Source of the DNA: an uncultured Pseudomonadales bacterium
GTDB lineage: Bacteria; Pseudomonadota; Gammaproteobacteria; Pseudomonadales; Azotimanducaceae
Assembly (NCBI GenBank): GCA_958296025.1
Contig: OY282430.1
Location: 2,108,001 to 2,172,000, forward strand
Reading direction: 5' to 3'
Length of the DNA stretch: 64,000 nucleotides
Shown: positions 26,786 to 35,201 of the stretch, piece after piece
Numbering within the stretch: position 1 is the stretch's first letter
Layout of the letters: each line of letters opens with the position of its first letter
The notes under the pieces: generated by a model
Database searches by the model: none
What the model was told of the DNA's origin: nothing
Seen by the model: the letters and a program-made list of their open reading frames with translations, nothing else
Made by a program: the position numbers and the translations under genes

Positions 26786-27353
26786 GGCACTCAGCTTGGC
26801 CCCATGCGCGGCGCTTGGATATGGCAGATCTCCCGAATTCCCGTAGGCTCTTGCCCACTTCAGGCCGCATCACTTCATCCTTATGACTGTAGGAATTGGC
26901 GCACAGGGCGGCGGACATTTTCCTGCGAGGGGCCCCTCGCGCTTCCCGTCTGAAACCCCTCGTTGTGTTAAGGACGAATAAAGTGTCCCCTACATTCAAC
27001 CCATAAGTTCAACCTGCTGCCCAAGTCCGCCCGAAAGCATGGGCTGCGCCCCCTCATCCGACACTTCACCGAACGGTCGCCCGGCTGGTCCGCGCCGCCC
27101 GCCAAACCCAACCCGCGCCCCAGCCAAGGAACGCCTGAACGACCCACGGCGGGCCGCCCTTCGGGGCGATGGCCCAAAGCACACTCCTCGCCAAACTCAT
27201 CAGACGCTTTGCAGCCACGAAGGAGCACTAAAACGCAGCCTCAACGCCTCGCCACACTCCTCCGCCAAACACTCCCAAACTCCACCCAACTGGCCCTTAT
27301 CAGGGGACTAAGGCCAGTCGCGTCGTCCACGCCGATGAAGAGGAACGGAACGA
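26786..27353. other. 568-bp stretch without a recognised gene
   Basis: No open frame here looks coding. The only structured element is an IS30-like end at 26991-27015. The segment 27040-27340 is strongly C/A-biased on the plus strand, unlike the neighbouring genes; I cannot assign it a role. Confidence 0.5.
26991..27015. repeat. Orphan IS30-like terminal repeat
   Basis: The segment matches 21 of 25 positions of the left terminal repeat of the IS30 element at 29904-29928; the shared core is ATTCAACCCATAAGT. No second end or transposase accompanies it, so it is either a remnant of a related insertion or a target that resembles the element's ends. Confidence 0.5.
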
Positions 27354-29849
27354 CTACCTGTAGTTATTCCCACCGGGCGAGGAGAGGTTTGTCAGGTCGC
27401 CGGTCACGCTGTCGAGCAGATTGACGACATGGATCTCGCCGCCGGCTTTGATGAACAAGCGCCACTTACCCGCGCCATCGCCCAACCGGCCTTCTAACTC
27501 GTCGCCACCCCCTTCGAGTTCCAGGGCATCCAATGTGCGAACCATCCCCGGCAGCAGCCTGAGACTGACGGCGGAATCCGCACCATCATCGTCGTACCCG
27601 TTGATGGTCACATCCACAGCGTTGTCCAAGTCGGGATTGATCAGGCGCAACCTGCTACGCTGATCGGTGTTGCTGGCTGGGTTGAAAGTAGGCACGTGAT
27701 ACGCCCCGGTGCGATCCTCAAGGATGGCGAGGTCGTGCATCGCCGTCAGGAATCCATCTTGGGTGCGAATGTATGCCGCCACTTCGATATCCAGATCCGA
27801 ATCGAACTCCAGACGCCAGTCGCCCGTGCCGGGACCGGTGCTGCCGGAGAGACCCTTCTGCGCATTGCCCCGCTCAAGGTCAAGAGAGTTGAAGGGCCGG
27901 GTTTCCCCCGAGCCGATGGAGAGAGTCACCGCGTCGGGACTCTCACCGCCGTCATCGGTCGCCCTGATGCGCACCTCGCCCGAACGGTCAGAACGATTGA
28001 AGACGCGGACGAATCCCTGTCGTCCAAGGCTTTCATCGGCCGATGCCGAGAGAAAGAGCGGCACCAGCACTTTCTTCGCGGCATCGGCGGCTACGAACTC
28101 CACATGCAGCCGGTAGCTGCCGGTCTCCGTTGGATCGTAGCCCGTAACCTTGACGTAGTAGGTGCCCGGCGCCAATTCCGCCTCGATCCTGAAGTTCTGC
28201 TCTTGGCCTCCGTCGTCATTGAAATCAATCGTGCTGCCGTCTCCGGTTTTCAGGCGACCCACCGTATCCAGTGCGCCGGTGGTATAGACTGTCAACGTGC
28301 CCCGTTCCAGGATGGCTACCCGAAATACGTCCGTATCCGACCCGTCATCGATCTGGCCCGGGGTTTCAGAACCGGTGAGCACGCCGGTTGCGTTCTCGGC
28401 GGCGCCGCCGTGGTCGTCCGGCACCGGTGTCTCGGTGGGCTGCAGATGGCCCCCGGCATGATTGACGAAGAATCGGTCGAACCGGCCAAAGCTGTCCTGG
28501 CAGTCCGACCCGCCCGCCAACAGGCCGATCAGCGACTGTTCGGCCTCGTCGTCCGTCGCGAACAGTCCTGCGCCGCTGCTTCCCGGGCGGGTACTGCCTT
28601 CGGACCAGACAACATTAATCGCATCGACATGAATGTCCTCATCCCCTAGATCCGTTAACAAGACTAGACCCACCATTTCGATGCGTCCTCCCGCCCACTC
28701 CTTGACGCCGCCGTCTGGATGATGCAGGGAAACAACATCGGTACCCTGCGCCCAATCGCTTCGGGCATCCCAGGCGGCTAGACAGGCGCTGTTCGGCAAG
28801 GCGTCCCGCAGCCGCAACAGCGAGCTATCGGAGTCTGGGTCGCTCGCCACCAGATCCGCCCCACCCTGCGACTTTATGTAGTTCGGATGCAGTTCCGTGC
28901 CGCCGCAGGTCTGGTTTTCATAGCGCCAATAGGCCACGACGGATTCCGCCGCATTCTGGGAACCGACGCAATGCGCGGCCGTCAAAAAAAAAGGCGTGTC
29001 GAAGTTGTCGAACCCCGACCGGGTCGAGTTCACCGCGGTACCGGTGCATACATAGGTGTTCCCATCTTCCTCGGTGAAAGAGATGTGCGCCACCGCGTCG
29101 TTCGGGCAACTTGGCAGGGTCTTACACGCCACCTCCACCGGGTCACAAGCCGCCGCATTCTTGCGGATGAAGCTGTCGGAAGACGGCACCATCAACGGGG
29201 AGCCCCAGATATGCGAGGCACGGACTATCCAGAACGATACCTGGGCCAGGTCCGCAAATGGCGGAATCTCGATCTCGACCCCCACGGTGTCCCCCGAGAT
29301 GACCGGCGACCAGCGCATGCCAGCCGCGTTGTCCGCCGGTTCGGCATCAAGCACCCCGCGCTTTGCGACGAAGTCGCCCCGCTTGAAAAGCGGATAGCGC
29401 CCCTCTGGGTTACCGACCTCAAAGAACCGCATTCTGGCCCCTTCGGGCAGCGCCGCACGCACCGCCAGCCGCACCGCTTCGGCGCCTGGAGACCGAACGC
29501 TGATGGAGGCGACCCAGCCACTCCCGGGAAGCGCGGTCCATTGCAGGGTTTTCGCCAGATCGTCCCGATACGTTTCCGGCAGCTCCCTCGACAGACCGAT
29601 GGGCAACGGCGCCCCGGGTTTAGCCGCATCAAGCCGGGCGGCCGCTTCCGCCTTGGTGAGCGCCGGCAACACCACGGCAAGCGATACCGGGAACCGCGAA
29701 TAGTCCCGCCTGACCTGCCATGAAGCCGGCGGTGGCACCGATTTTTCCGCCAGTGTCGATCGTGCCGCGCCCATGTGTTCAGACTGCGCCGGGGAGGTGG
29801 CCAGACTCAGTGCGCACAGGCTGAAAAATGCCGTCCGAGGCACCTTCAT
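27354..29849 (-). CDS. Secreted trypsin-like serine endopeptidase with PPC domain and C-terminal tandem domains
   Basis: This 831-residue protein has a signal peptide (MKVPRTAFFSLCALSLATSPAQS). The catalytic domain has LTAAHCVG (His about 293), an Asp in DSDSSLLRL and SGAGLF with the nucleophile in GSSGAG, resembling lysyl-endopeptidase-type proteases. An N-terminal propeptide-like region precedes it (about 25-225). After it comes a PPC-type beta domain (GTLTVYTTGALDT, GTYYVKVTGYDPTETGSYRL), then two related beta modules (VRVFNRSDRSGEV, LRLINPDLDNAV) and a C-terminal motif VVNLLDSVTGDLTNLSS. ATG 29849 is preferred over an upstream TTG because GGGAGG lies just before it. A run of nine T (28984-28992) sits three codons before the catalytic His. 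Confidence 0.87.
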   Translation of the reverse strand: MKVPRTAFFSLCALSLATSPAQSEHMGAARSTLAEKSVPPPASWQVRRDYSRFPVSLAVVLPALTKAEAAARLDAAKPGAPLPIGLSRELPETYRDDLAKTLQWTALPGSGWVASISVRSPGAEAVRLAVRAALPEGARMRFFEVGNPEGRYPLFKRGDFVAKRGVLDAEPADNAAGMRWSPVISGDTVGVEIEIPPFADLAQVSFWIVRASHIWGSPLMVPSSDSFIRKNAAACDPVEVACKTLPSCPNDAVAHISFTEEDGNTYVCTGTAVNSTRSGFDNFDTPFFLTAAHCVGSQNAAESVVAYWRYENQTCGGTELHPNYIKSQGGADLVASDPDSDSSLLRLRDALPNSACLAAWDARSDWAQGTDVVSLHHPDGGVKEWAGGRIEMVGLVLLTDLGDEDIHVDAINVVWSEGSTRPGSSGAGLFATDDEAEQSLIGLLAGGSDCQDSFGRFDRFFVNHAGGHLQPTETPVPDDHGGAAENATGVLTGSETPGQIDDGSDTDVFRVAILERGTLTVYTTGALDTVGRLKTGDGSTIDFNDDGGQEQNFRIEAELAPGTYYVKVTGYDPTETGSYRLHVEFVAADAAKKVLVPLFLSASADESLGRQGFVRVFNRSDRSGEVRIRATDDGGESPDAVTLSIGSGETRPFNSLDLERGNAQKGLSGSTGPGTGDWRLEFDSDLDIEVAAYIRTQDGFLTAMHDLAILEDRTGAYHVPTFNPASNTDQRSRLRLINPDLDNAVDVTINGYDDDGADSAVSLRLLPGMVRTLDALELEGGGDELEGRLGDGAGKWRLFIKAGGEIHVVNLLDSVTGDLTNLSSPGGNNYR

Positions 29850-29903
29850 CGCCAACCTCCCATCTGCAATCTAACCGGACATGTCGGCGATTTTACTACA
29901 ACC

Positions 29904-30981
29904 TAGATTCAACCCATAAGTGCAACACTTCCTTCGTCAAGGATAGCATCCCGGAACGCCTCCTTGGGGGTTCGGTAGTCCAAGCATTTCCGCGGGCGGT
30001 TGTTGAGCTTGTCGATGGCGGACCGGACCTGCTCCGGGCGCACCTGTGACAGCGGCATGGTCTTGGGGAAGTATTGCCGAAGCAGGCCGTTGCCGTTCTC
30101 GTTCGTGCCGCGCTCGCAACTGCGGTAGGGCGTGGCGAAGTAATCCTCGCAGGCCAGCGCCCGCGCCACCCGGACATGGTCGCTGAACTCCCGTCCATTG
30201 TCGTAGGTGATGGTGCGGACCCATTGGGCGATGGGCGAGAGCAGATGCAGCAGGGCATTCGCCGTCTCCAGCTTGGTCTTGCGCATGATCGGATGCGCCA
30301 GCATGAACCGGGTCTTGCGCTCCGCCAGCGTCACCAGAGCGCCGCGATGTCCCTTGCCGATCACCGTGTCGGCCTCCCAATCGCCCAGCCGGGAGCGCTC
30401 GTCCACCACGGGCGGACGCTCCGATATGTCCGTGCGGCAAGGGATCCGCCCCCGAAAGTCGTTCTTGCCGTAGCGCTTGCGGCGTTTCCTGTGCGAATGG
30501 CGCAGAAAGCGGTGAAGACCTCCGCCGTTGGCCTTGTCCAGCCAGATGCGGCGGTAGATGGCCTCGTGCGACACCGCCGGCATTCCCTCGGCCTTCATCC
30601 GCCCGCTGATCTGCTCCGGGCTCCAGCCGTCCGACAGGCGGGCGTCCACGAAAGCCGCCGCCTCCGGCGTCATCCTGACGCATTTGGGCTTGGCCTTGAG
30701 GCGCTCCCGCGCCTTGCGGTCCGCCTGCTGGTGGCGATAGCCTCGCTGTCCGGCGTTGCGCCTCAACTCGCGGCTGACGGTGCTGTGGCAGCGCCCCATG
30801 CCAGCCGCAATGCTGCGCATGGAGCGGCCCTCCTTGCGCAACGCTTCAATGTGGTATCGTTCCTCTTGGGCCAAGTGGGCGTAGCCTTGCATCTGCAACT
30901 CCTGGGTTTTTGATCGGGCCAAGGATGATGTTACCCCGCTTGGCCCAACAAACTAGGTGTTGCACTTGTGAGTTGAATCTA
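29904..30981. mobile_element. Complete IS30-family insertion sequence
   Basis: The element spans about 1.08 kb, bounded by imperfect 25-bp terminal repeats: left 29904-29928 (starts TAGATTCAACCCATAAGT), right 30957-30981 (reverse complement starts TAGATTCAACTCACAAGT), differing at two positions. One intact transposase gene fills it on the minus strand, its stop lying inside the left repeat. Clean flanking target duplications were not seen. It separates the serine protease gene from an Rpn fossil and the aminopeptidase gene. Confidence 0.9.
29909..30892 (-). CDS. IS30-family transposase
   Basis: This 327-residue DDE transposase has an N-terminal helix-turn-helix (EERYHIEALRKEGRSMRSIA, RCHSTVSRELRRN), a second DNA-binding segment (WSPEQISGRMK, VSHEAIYRRIW) and a catalytic core with Asp in GDWEADTVIG, Asp in TYDNGREF and Glu in the TNENGNGLLRQYFPK block. 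All three catalytic residues are present, so it may be active. ATG 30892 is preferred over a TTG ten codons upstream because AGGAG lies 6 bases before it. Confidence 0.95.
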   Translation of the reverse strand: MQGYAHLAQEERYHIEALRKEGRSMRSIAAGMGRCHSTVSRELRRNAGQRGYRHQQADRKARERLKAKPKCVRMTPEAAAFVDARLSDGWSPEQISGRMKAEGMPAVSHEAIYRRIWLDKANGGGLHRFLRHSHRKRRKRYGKNDFRGRIPCRTDISERPPVVDERSRLGDWEADTVIGKGHRGALVTLAERKTRFMLAHPIMRKTKLETANALLHLLSPIAQWVRTITYDNGREFSDHVRVARALACEDYFATPYRSCERGTNENGNGLLRQYFPKTMPLSQVRPEQVRSAIDKLNNRPRKCLDYRTPKEAFRDAILDEGSVALMG

Positions 30982-31130
30982 GACAATTTACTAAATCTAG
31001 ACGGACACCTGGATGTTGCCCGAGGGACTTGCACTGTGACTTTGGGGACTGTTTTTGGCCGATTTCGGCGGGTCATCCCAAGGCGATTTTAAAGTCGTTT
31101 GCTGGCGAAAACCCAGACCACATCCGTTCA

Positions 31131-31262
31131 CATGCGGCCGGCGCAACCCAGCAGTTCGCGGCCCATGGCACAATCAAACACTAGGTCCTCCACCTCGGCA
31201 AGACGGTCAGGGTCGTCAATACCCTTGATCGGCACCGACAGCGGCGCTTGCACTTGCTCCGG
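31131..31262 (-). pseudogene. C-terminal scrap of an Rpn-family gene
   Basis: Minus-strand reading gives DDPDRLAEVEDLVFDCAMGR then ELLGCAGRM, matching the C-terminal tail of the intact Rpn protein (FDRLAEVGDLVIDCATGSEL). About 40 codons remain, immediately upstream of the aminopeptidase gene. The rest of the gene is absent; the IS30 element is 150 bp away and may have caused the loss. Confidence 0.72.
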
Positions 31263-31267
31263 TCATC

Positions 31268-32665
31268 ATGGACCATGCCGGGACTTCCTCTTTTGAAACC
31301 CAAGCGATGGCGGATGCATACACCCGCGAGGCGGAAAACGCCACCCCCATAGAGCTGGTGCGCAGCGGCGATTTCGACGCTTGGCTCAAGGCCCAACCAC
31401 CAGAGGACCAGGTGCGGGTGCGACAGCAACGTTTCCAAGCCAAGCCGAAGCAGGTTTGCTGGCTGGGCGGAGTGCGGGGGCAGGTGCGGGTGGCCGCCGG
31501 TTGGGACGGCGCCTCCTCCATCGCCACCCTCGGCGGCCTGCCGATGGCCTTGGGCGAAGGCGCCTATCGGCTGACGCAGCCGGCCGATGAGGTGCAGTTG
31601 CTGGGCTGGGGATTGGGCAGCTACGCATTCACCCGTTATCGCGGCCAAGCCAAAACTCCGGCGCAGTTGCTCCTGCCGGCAGGGGCAAGCCTTGACCGCT
31701 TGAATAACTTGGTGGCCGCCGTGGGCTTGGTCCGGGACCTCATCAACACCCCCGCCGGGGATTTGCCGCCGAGCGCCTTAGCCGAACAAGCGGCGGCAGT
31801 CGCCAAGGCCCAAGGGGCCGCCTGGCGCATCATCGCCGGCGACGACCTGCTTGCCCAAGGGTTCCCCGCCATCCACGCCGTGGGCCGCGCCGCCGCAGAC
31901 GCCCCGCGCCTGATCGACATCGCGTGGGGAGAAGCGGACCGCCCCCTGATCGTCTTGGTGGGCAAGGGCGTGTGCTTCGACAGTGGCGGCCTCAACCTCA
32001 AGCCGGTCAGGGGCATGCGGCTGATGAAGAAGGACATGGGCGGCGCCGCCGCGGCCCTGGGGCTGGCGCAGCTCATCATGGCGGAGGCGCTGCCGGTGCG
32101 CTTGCGCCTTTTGATCCCGGCGGTGGAGAACGCCGTGGCCGGCAACGCCTACCGGCCCGGTGACATCCTGAACACCTACGCCGGCCTTAAGGTGGAAATC
32201 GACAACACCGACGCCGAAGGCCGCCTGATTCTGTGCGACGCCTTGGCCTTGGGCGCTCAGGACAATCCGGACCTGATGGTGGATTTCGCCACCCTCACCG
32301 GCGCCGCCCGCACCGCGGTGGGCGCGGAGCTGGCCGCCATGTTCTGCAATGACGACGGCTTGGCCGAAGACTTGCTGACCGCCGGCGCCGCCGTGGATGA
32401 CCCCCTCTGGCGCCTGCCCCTGCACCAAGCGTACGGCTACCTGCTGGAAAGCAAGGTGGCGGACACCCTCAACTCCGCCGCCTCCCCGTACGGCGGCGCC
32501 ATTACCGCCGCCCTGTTTCTCGCCAAGTTCACGGGCGACGCGCCTTGGGTACACTTCGACATCATGGGCTACAACATTCGCAAGCGGCCCGGCCGGCCGG
32601 TGGGCGGCGAGGCCATGGCCATGCGGGCGGTGTTCCACTACCTCGAACGGAAATACGGACACTAG
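31268..32665 (+). CDS. Leucyl aminopeptidase family protein (peptidase M17)
   Basis: This 465-residue cytosolic protein has the M17 signature NTDAEGRL plus metal and catalytic segments GKGVCFDSGGLNLK, MKKDMGGAAA, ATLTGAARTAVG and the C-terminal WVHFDIMGYN. M17 enzymes are two-metal hexameric aminopeptidases that release N-terminal residues from peptides. The N-terminal domain (about 1-150) is diverged, as in the PepB-like subgroup. No ribosome site marks either ATG 31268 or the in-frame ATG 31307; the second may be the true start. The upstream DNA is an Rpn fossil. Confidence 0.9.
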   Translation: MDHAGTSSFETQAMADAYTREAENATPIELVRSGDFDAWLKAQPPEDQVRVRQQRFQAKPKQVCWLGGVRGQVRVAAGWDGASSIATLGGLPMALGEGAYRLTQPADEVQLLGWGLGSYAFTRYRGQAKTPAQLLLPAGASLDRLNNLVAAVGLVRDLINTPAGDLPPSALAEQAAAVAKAQGAAWRIIAGDDLLAQGFPAIHAVGRAAADAPRLIDIAWGEADRPLIVLVGKGVCFDSGGLNLKPVRGMRLMKKDMGGAAAALGLAQLIMAEALPVRLRLLIPAVENAVAGNAYRPGDILNTYAGLKVEIDNTDAEGRLILCDALALGAQDNPDLMVDFATLTGAARTAVGAELAAMFCNDDGLAEDLLTAGAAVDDPLWRLPLHQAYGYLLESKVADTLNSAASPYGGAITAALFLAKFTGDAPWVHFDIMGYNIRKRPGRPVGGEAMAMRAVFHYLERKYGH

Positions 32666-32770
32666 CAACCCATCGGAATAGAGGGCCAGTCCTAGGCTGA
32701 CGGATAGGTTTGGCGCGGCTGTAAACTTGGCGCATTGTTAAGTTTCGGCAAGGTCGAGAAGAATAAGACG

Positions 32771-33181
32771 ATGTTCAAGGAACTTGAAGGCGCCGCCGTG
32801 GGGTCCAGCCGCCCCCTTGCCGCCGTATTGGACGCCCTAACCTTCAACGCCAACGGCTTGGCCCCAGCCATCGCGCAAGACGCCGACAGCGGCGTCGTGC
32901 TGATGTTGGCGTGGATGGACCGCACCGCCATCGAACGCACCTTGGCCAGCGGCTTCGCTTGGTACTACTCGCGCAGCCGCAAGCGCCATTGGCAGAAGGG
33001 CGAAAGCTCCGGCCATGTCCAGCGCTTGGTGGAAATGCGCTTCGATTGCGATGGCGACGCCATCCTGCTGCGGGTGCGGCAGCAAGGCCCCGCCTGCCAC
33101 ACCAACCGGGCAAACTGCTTCTACCTGCTGGTGGACGGAAAGCAGGTGCGAGTGACCAGCGAACCTGCCGCCAAGCGCTGA
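32771..33181 (+). CDS. hisI: Phosphoribosyl-AMP cyclohydrolase
   Basis: HisI opens the purine ring of phosphoribosyl-AMP in the third step of histidine synthesis. This 136-residue protein shows MLAWMDRTAIERTL, GFAWYYSRSRKRHWQKGE, SSGHVQRLVEMRFDCDGDA (metal-binding acidic residues) and QQGPACHTNRANCFY with the zinc cysteines. It is a stand-alone HisI without a fused HisE domain; no other his gene is in the window. The ATG at 32771 follows GACG and matches the family N-terminus better than an upstream start at 32735. cysS follows 25 bp later on the same strand. Confidence 0.95.
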   Translation: MFKELEGAAVGSSRPLAAVLDALTFNANGLAPAIAQDADSGVVLMLAWMDRTAIERTLASGFAWYYSRSRKRHWQKGESSGHVQRLVEMRFDCDGDAILLRVRQQGPACHTNRANCFYLLVDGKQVRVTSEPAAKR

Positions 33182-33205
33182 ATTTCGCAACCCGCCCACA
33201 AGCGC

Positions 33206-34618
33206 ATGGAACTGCAACTGCACAACACGCTGTCCGGGCGCAAGGAGGTTTTTCGGCCGCGGAACCCCGAGCGGGTGACCATGTACGTCTGCGGGCCGAC
33301 GGTTTACGGCCATGTGCATATCGGCAACGGGCGCCCGGCGGTGGTCTTCGACATGCTGCACCGCTTGTTGAAAACCCTGTACCCGCAGGTGGCCTACGTC
33401 TCCAACATCACCGACGTGGACGACAAGATCAACCGGCAGGCGGCCGCCAATGGCGAACCCATCGAGGCGCTGACCCGCCGCTTCAGCGCCGCCTACAACG
33501 AGGACATCCAAGCCCTCGGCGTTCTGGGCGCGGATGCGCAGCCGAAGGCCACCGAACACGTCAGCGAGATCATCCGCATGATCGAGGCCCTGCTCGACAA
33601 GGGCTTCGCCTATACGGCGGAGGATCATGTCCTGTTCCACGTCCCGGCTGACCCCAACTATGGCGACCTCTCCCACCGCTCCCTAGAAGACATGCTGGAC
33701 GGTGCCCGGGTGGAGGTTGCCCCCTACAAGAAGGACCCCAAGGACTTCGTGCTCTGGAAGCCCTCCACCGCGGACTTGCCGGGCTGGGAAAGCCCTTGGG
33801 GGCGAGGCCGCCCCGGCTGGCACATTGAATGCTCGGCGATGATTCACGCCCACCTTGGCGCCGCCATCGACATCCACGGCGGCGGCGCGGACCTCTGCTT
33901 CCCCCACCACGAAAACGAGGCGGCGCAGTCCCGGGCCGCCTTGGGCGAAGCCTTGCCGGTGCGCTACTGGCTGCACAACGGCATGTTGACCTTAGGGCAG
34001 GAGAAGATGTCCAAGTCCCTCGGCAACATCGTCACCATTCGTGCGCTGCGGCGGCGTCACGCTGGGGAAACCCTGCGCTACGCGCTGCTGTCGGGCCAGT
34101 ACCGCTCACCTCTCGCTTGGTCGGACACCCTGCTGCGACAATCCCGCCGCAGCTTGGACAGCCTCTATCAAGCGCTGCGCAAGCATCCCTTGACCGGAAT
34201 CAACCACCCTGCCCCATCCCGGCAAAATTTTCCCGCCACCGTGCGGGACGCCCTGAAGGACGACCTCAACAGCCCCCAAGCCTTGGCCGCCCTGCACGCC
34301 ATCGCCGGCCAGCTGAACCGAACCGACGACGCTGCCGAAGCCGATCGCTTGGCTGCGCAACTGCGGGCTGGCGGCTGGCTGCTGGGTCTATTGGGCAAGA
34401 CGCCGGATGAGCACTTCCACGGTCAGCCAACGCCCCGGCAAGAAGCGCAAGACGCCGCCGCACTGACCGACGCCGCCATCGAAGCCTTGATCGAAAGACG
34501 CAACCAAGCCCGTCAAGGCAGAGATTTCCAGCAAGCCGACGCCATCCGCGACCAGCTTGCCGCCGCCGGCGTGGAGTTGGAGGACACTAGGGCCGGAACC
34601 CTTTGGCGGCGCAGCTAG
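33206..34618 (+). CDS. cysS: Cysteine--tRNA ligase
   Basis: This 470-residue class I aminoacyl-tRNA synthetase has MYVCGPTVYGHVHIGNGR (zinc Cys and the HIGH-type motif), SNITDVDDKI, WHIECSAMIH (zinc Cys), FPHHENEAAQS (zinc His/Glu), HNGMLTLGQEKMSKSLGN (KMSKS) and the C-terminal anticodon-binding helical domain (about 315-470). All catalytic and zinc residues are present and the length is typical. It is probably co-transcribed with hisI. Confidence 0.97.
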   Translation: MELQLHNTLSGRKEVFRPRNPERVTMYVCGPTVYGHVHIGNGRPAVVFDMLHRLLKTLYPQVAYVSNITDVDDKINRQAAANGEPIEALTRRFSAAYNEDIQALGVLGADAQPKATEHVSEIIRMIEALLDKGFAYTAEDHVLFHVPADPNYGDLSHRSLEDMLDGARVEVAPYKKDPKDFVLWKPSTADLPGWESPWGRGRPGWHIECSAMIHAHLGAAIDIHGGGADLCFPHHENEAAQSRAALGEALPVRYWLHNGMLTLGQEKMSKSLGNIVTIRALRRRHAGETLRYALLSGQYRSPLAWSDTLLRQSRRSLDSLYQALRKHPLTGINHPAPSRQNFPATVRDALKDDLNSPQALAALHAIAGQLNRTDDAAEADRLAAQLRAGGWLLGLLGKTPDEHFHGQPTPRQEAQDAAALTDAAIEALIERRNQARQGRDFQQADAIRDQLAAAGVELEDTRAGTLWRRS

Positions 34619-34780
34619 TGTCCTGTCCCGCAAATAATCAACTCGGAAAGACCCTATGTAGGGCAAAACGCTTACAAGTTTCGTGGCGTTTCCCCCCGAA
34701 AAACTTCCGCCAAATCCACTATTCCCTCCTATGGAAGGCCGTGCATAGTGCCCTCAATCCCGTTTTGCTATAGTGGAGGC

Positions 34781-35179
34781 ATGACCATTATGACATTTGA
34801 CACTCTGGCTTTTTGCAAGCGTTTGCAGGAGGGAGGAGTTCCGCCCGACCAAGCGGAAGCCCACGCCCGGGCGCAGGCGGATTTTCTGGCCGACTATCCG
34901 CTTTCCGAAATGACCGTCAAGAAGGACCTGGAGCGGTTCGCCACCAAGAAGGACCTGGAACGGTTCGCGACTAAGGAGGACCTCAAGCGGTTCGCCACCA
35001 AGGAGGACCTCAAGCGGTTCGCCACCAAGGAGGACCTCAAGCAGTTCGCCACCAAGGAGGACTTGGGCAAGCTCCCCACCATGAAGGACCTGGAACTGTT
35101 AGGCAAGACCCTCACAATTCGCTTGGGTGGAATGATCTTCCTAGGCATTGGCGCTTTGGCGGCATTGACGCAGTTCTAG
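34781..35179 (+). CDS. DUF1640-type coiled-coil protein with C-terminal membrane helix
   Basis: This 132-residue protein begins with the family signature FDTLAFCKRLQEGGVPPDQAE, continues with a coiled coil made of nine-residue repeats (FATKEDLKR) and ends in LTIRLGGMIFLGIGALAAL, a single membrane helix. This layout matches the DUF1640 family, relatives of the mitochondrial MCUR1/CCDC90 proteins; the bacterial role is unknown. The ATG at 34781 has GGAGG 4 bases upstream. A paralogue is encoded at 47084-47608. Confidence 0.77.
   Translation: MTIMTFDTLAFCKRLQEGGVPPDQAEAHARAQADFLADYPLSEMTVKKDLERFATKKDLERFATKEDLKRFATKEDLKRFATKEDLKQFATKEDLGKLPTMKDLELLGKTLTIRLGGMIFLGIGALAALTQF
34937..35071 (+). repeat. 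Five tandem 27-bp repeats encoding FATKxDLxx
   Basis: Five in-frame 27-base units from 34937, the middle ones nearly identical in DNA, encode FATKKDLER, FATKEDLKR twice, FATKEDLKQ and FATKEDLGK. They form the coiled coil and are likely to vary in number between strains. Confidence 0.8.
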
Positions 35180-35201
35180 CCTTGGCCCCAGCACCCCGGG
35201 T

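Noticed and set aside
29903-30982. A target-site duplication for the IS30 element
   Set aside because: Flanking bases on the two sides (AAC and ACA) do not match cleanly, so no duplication is claimed.
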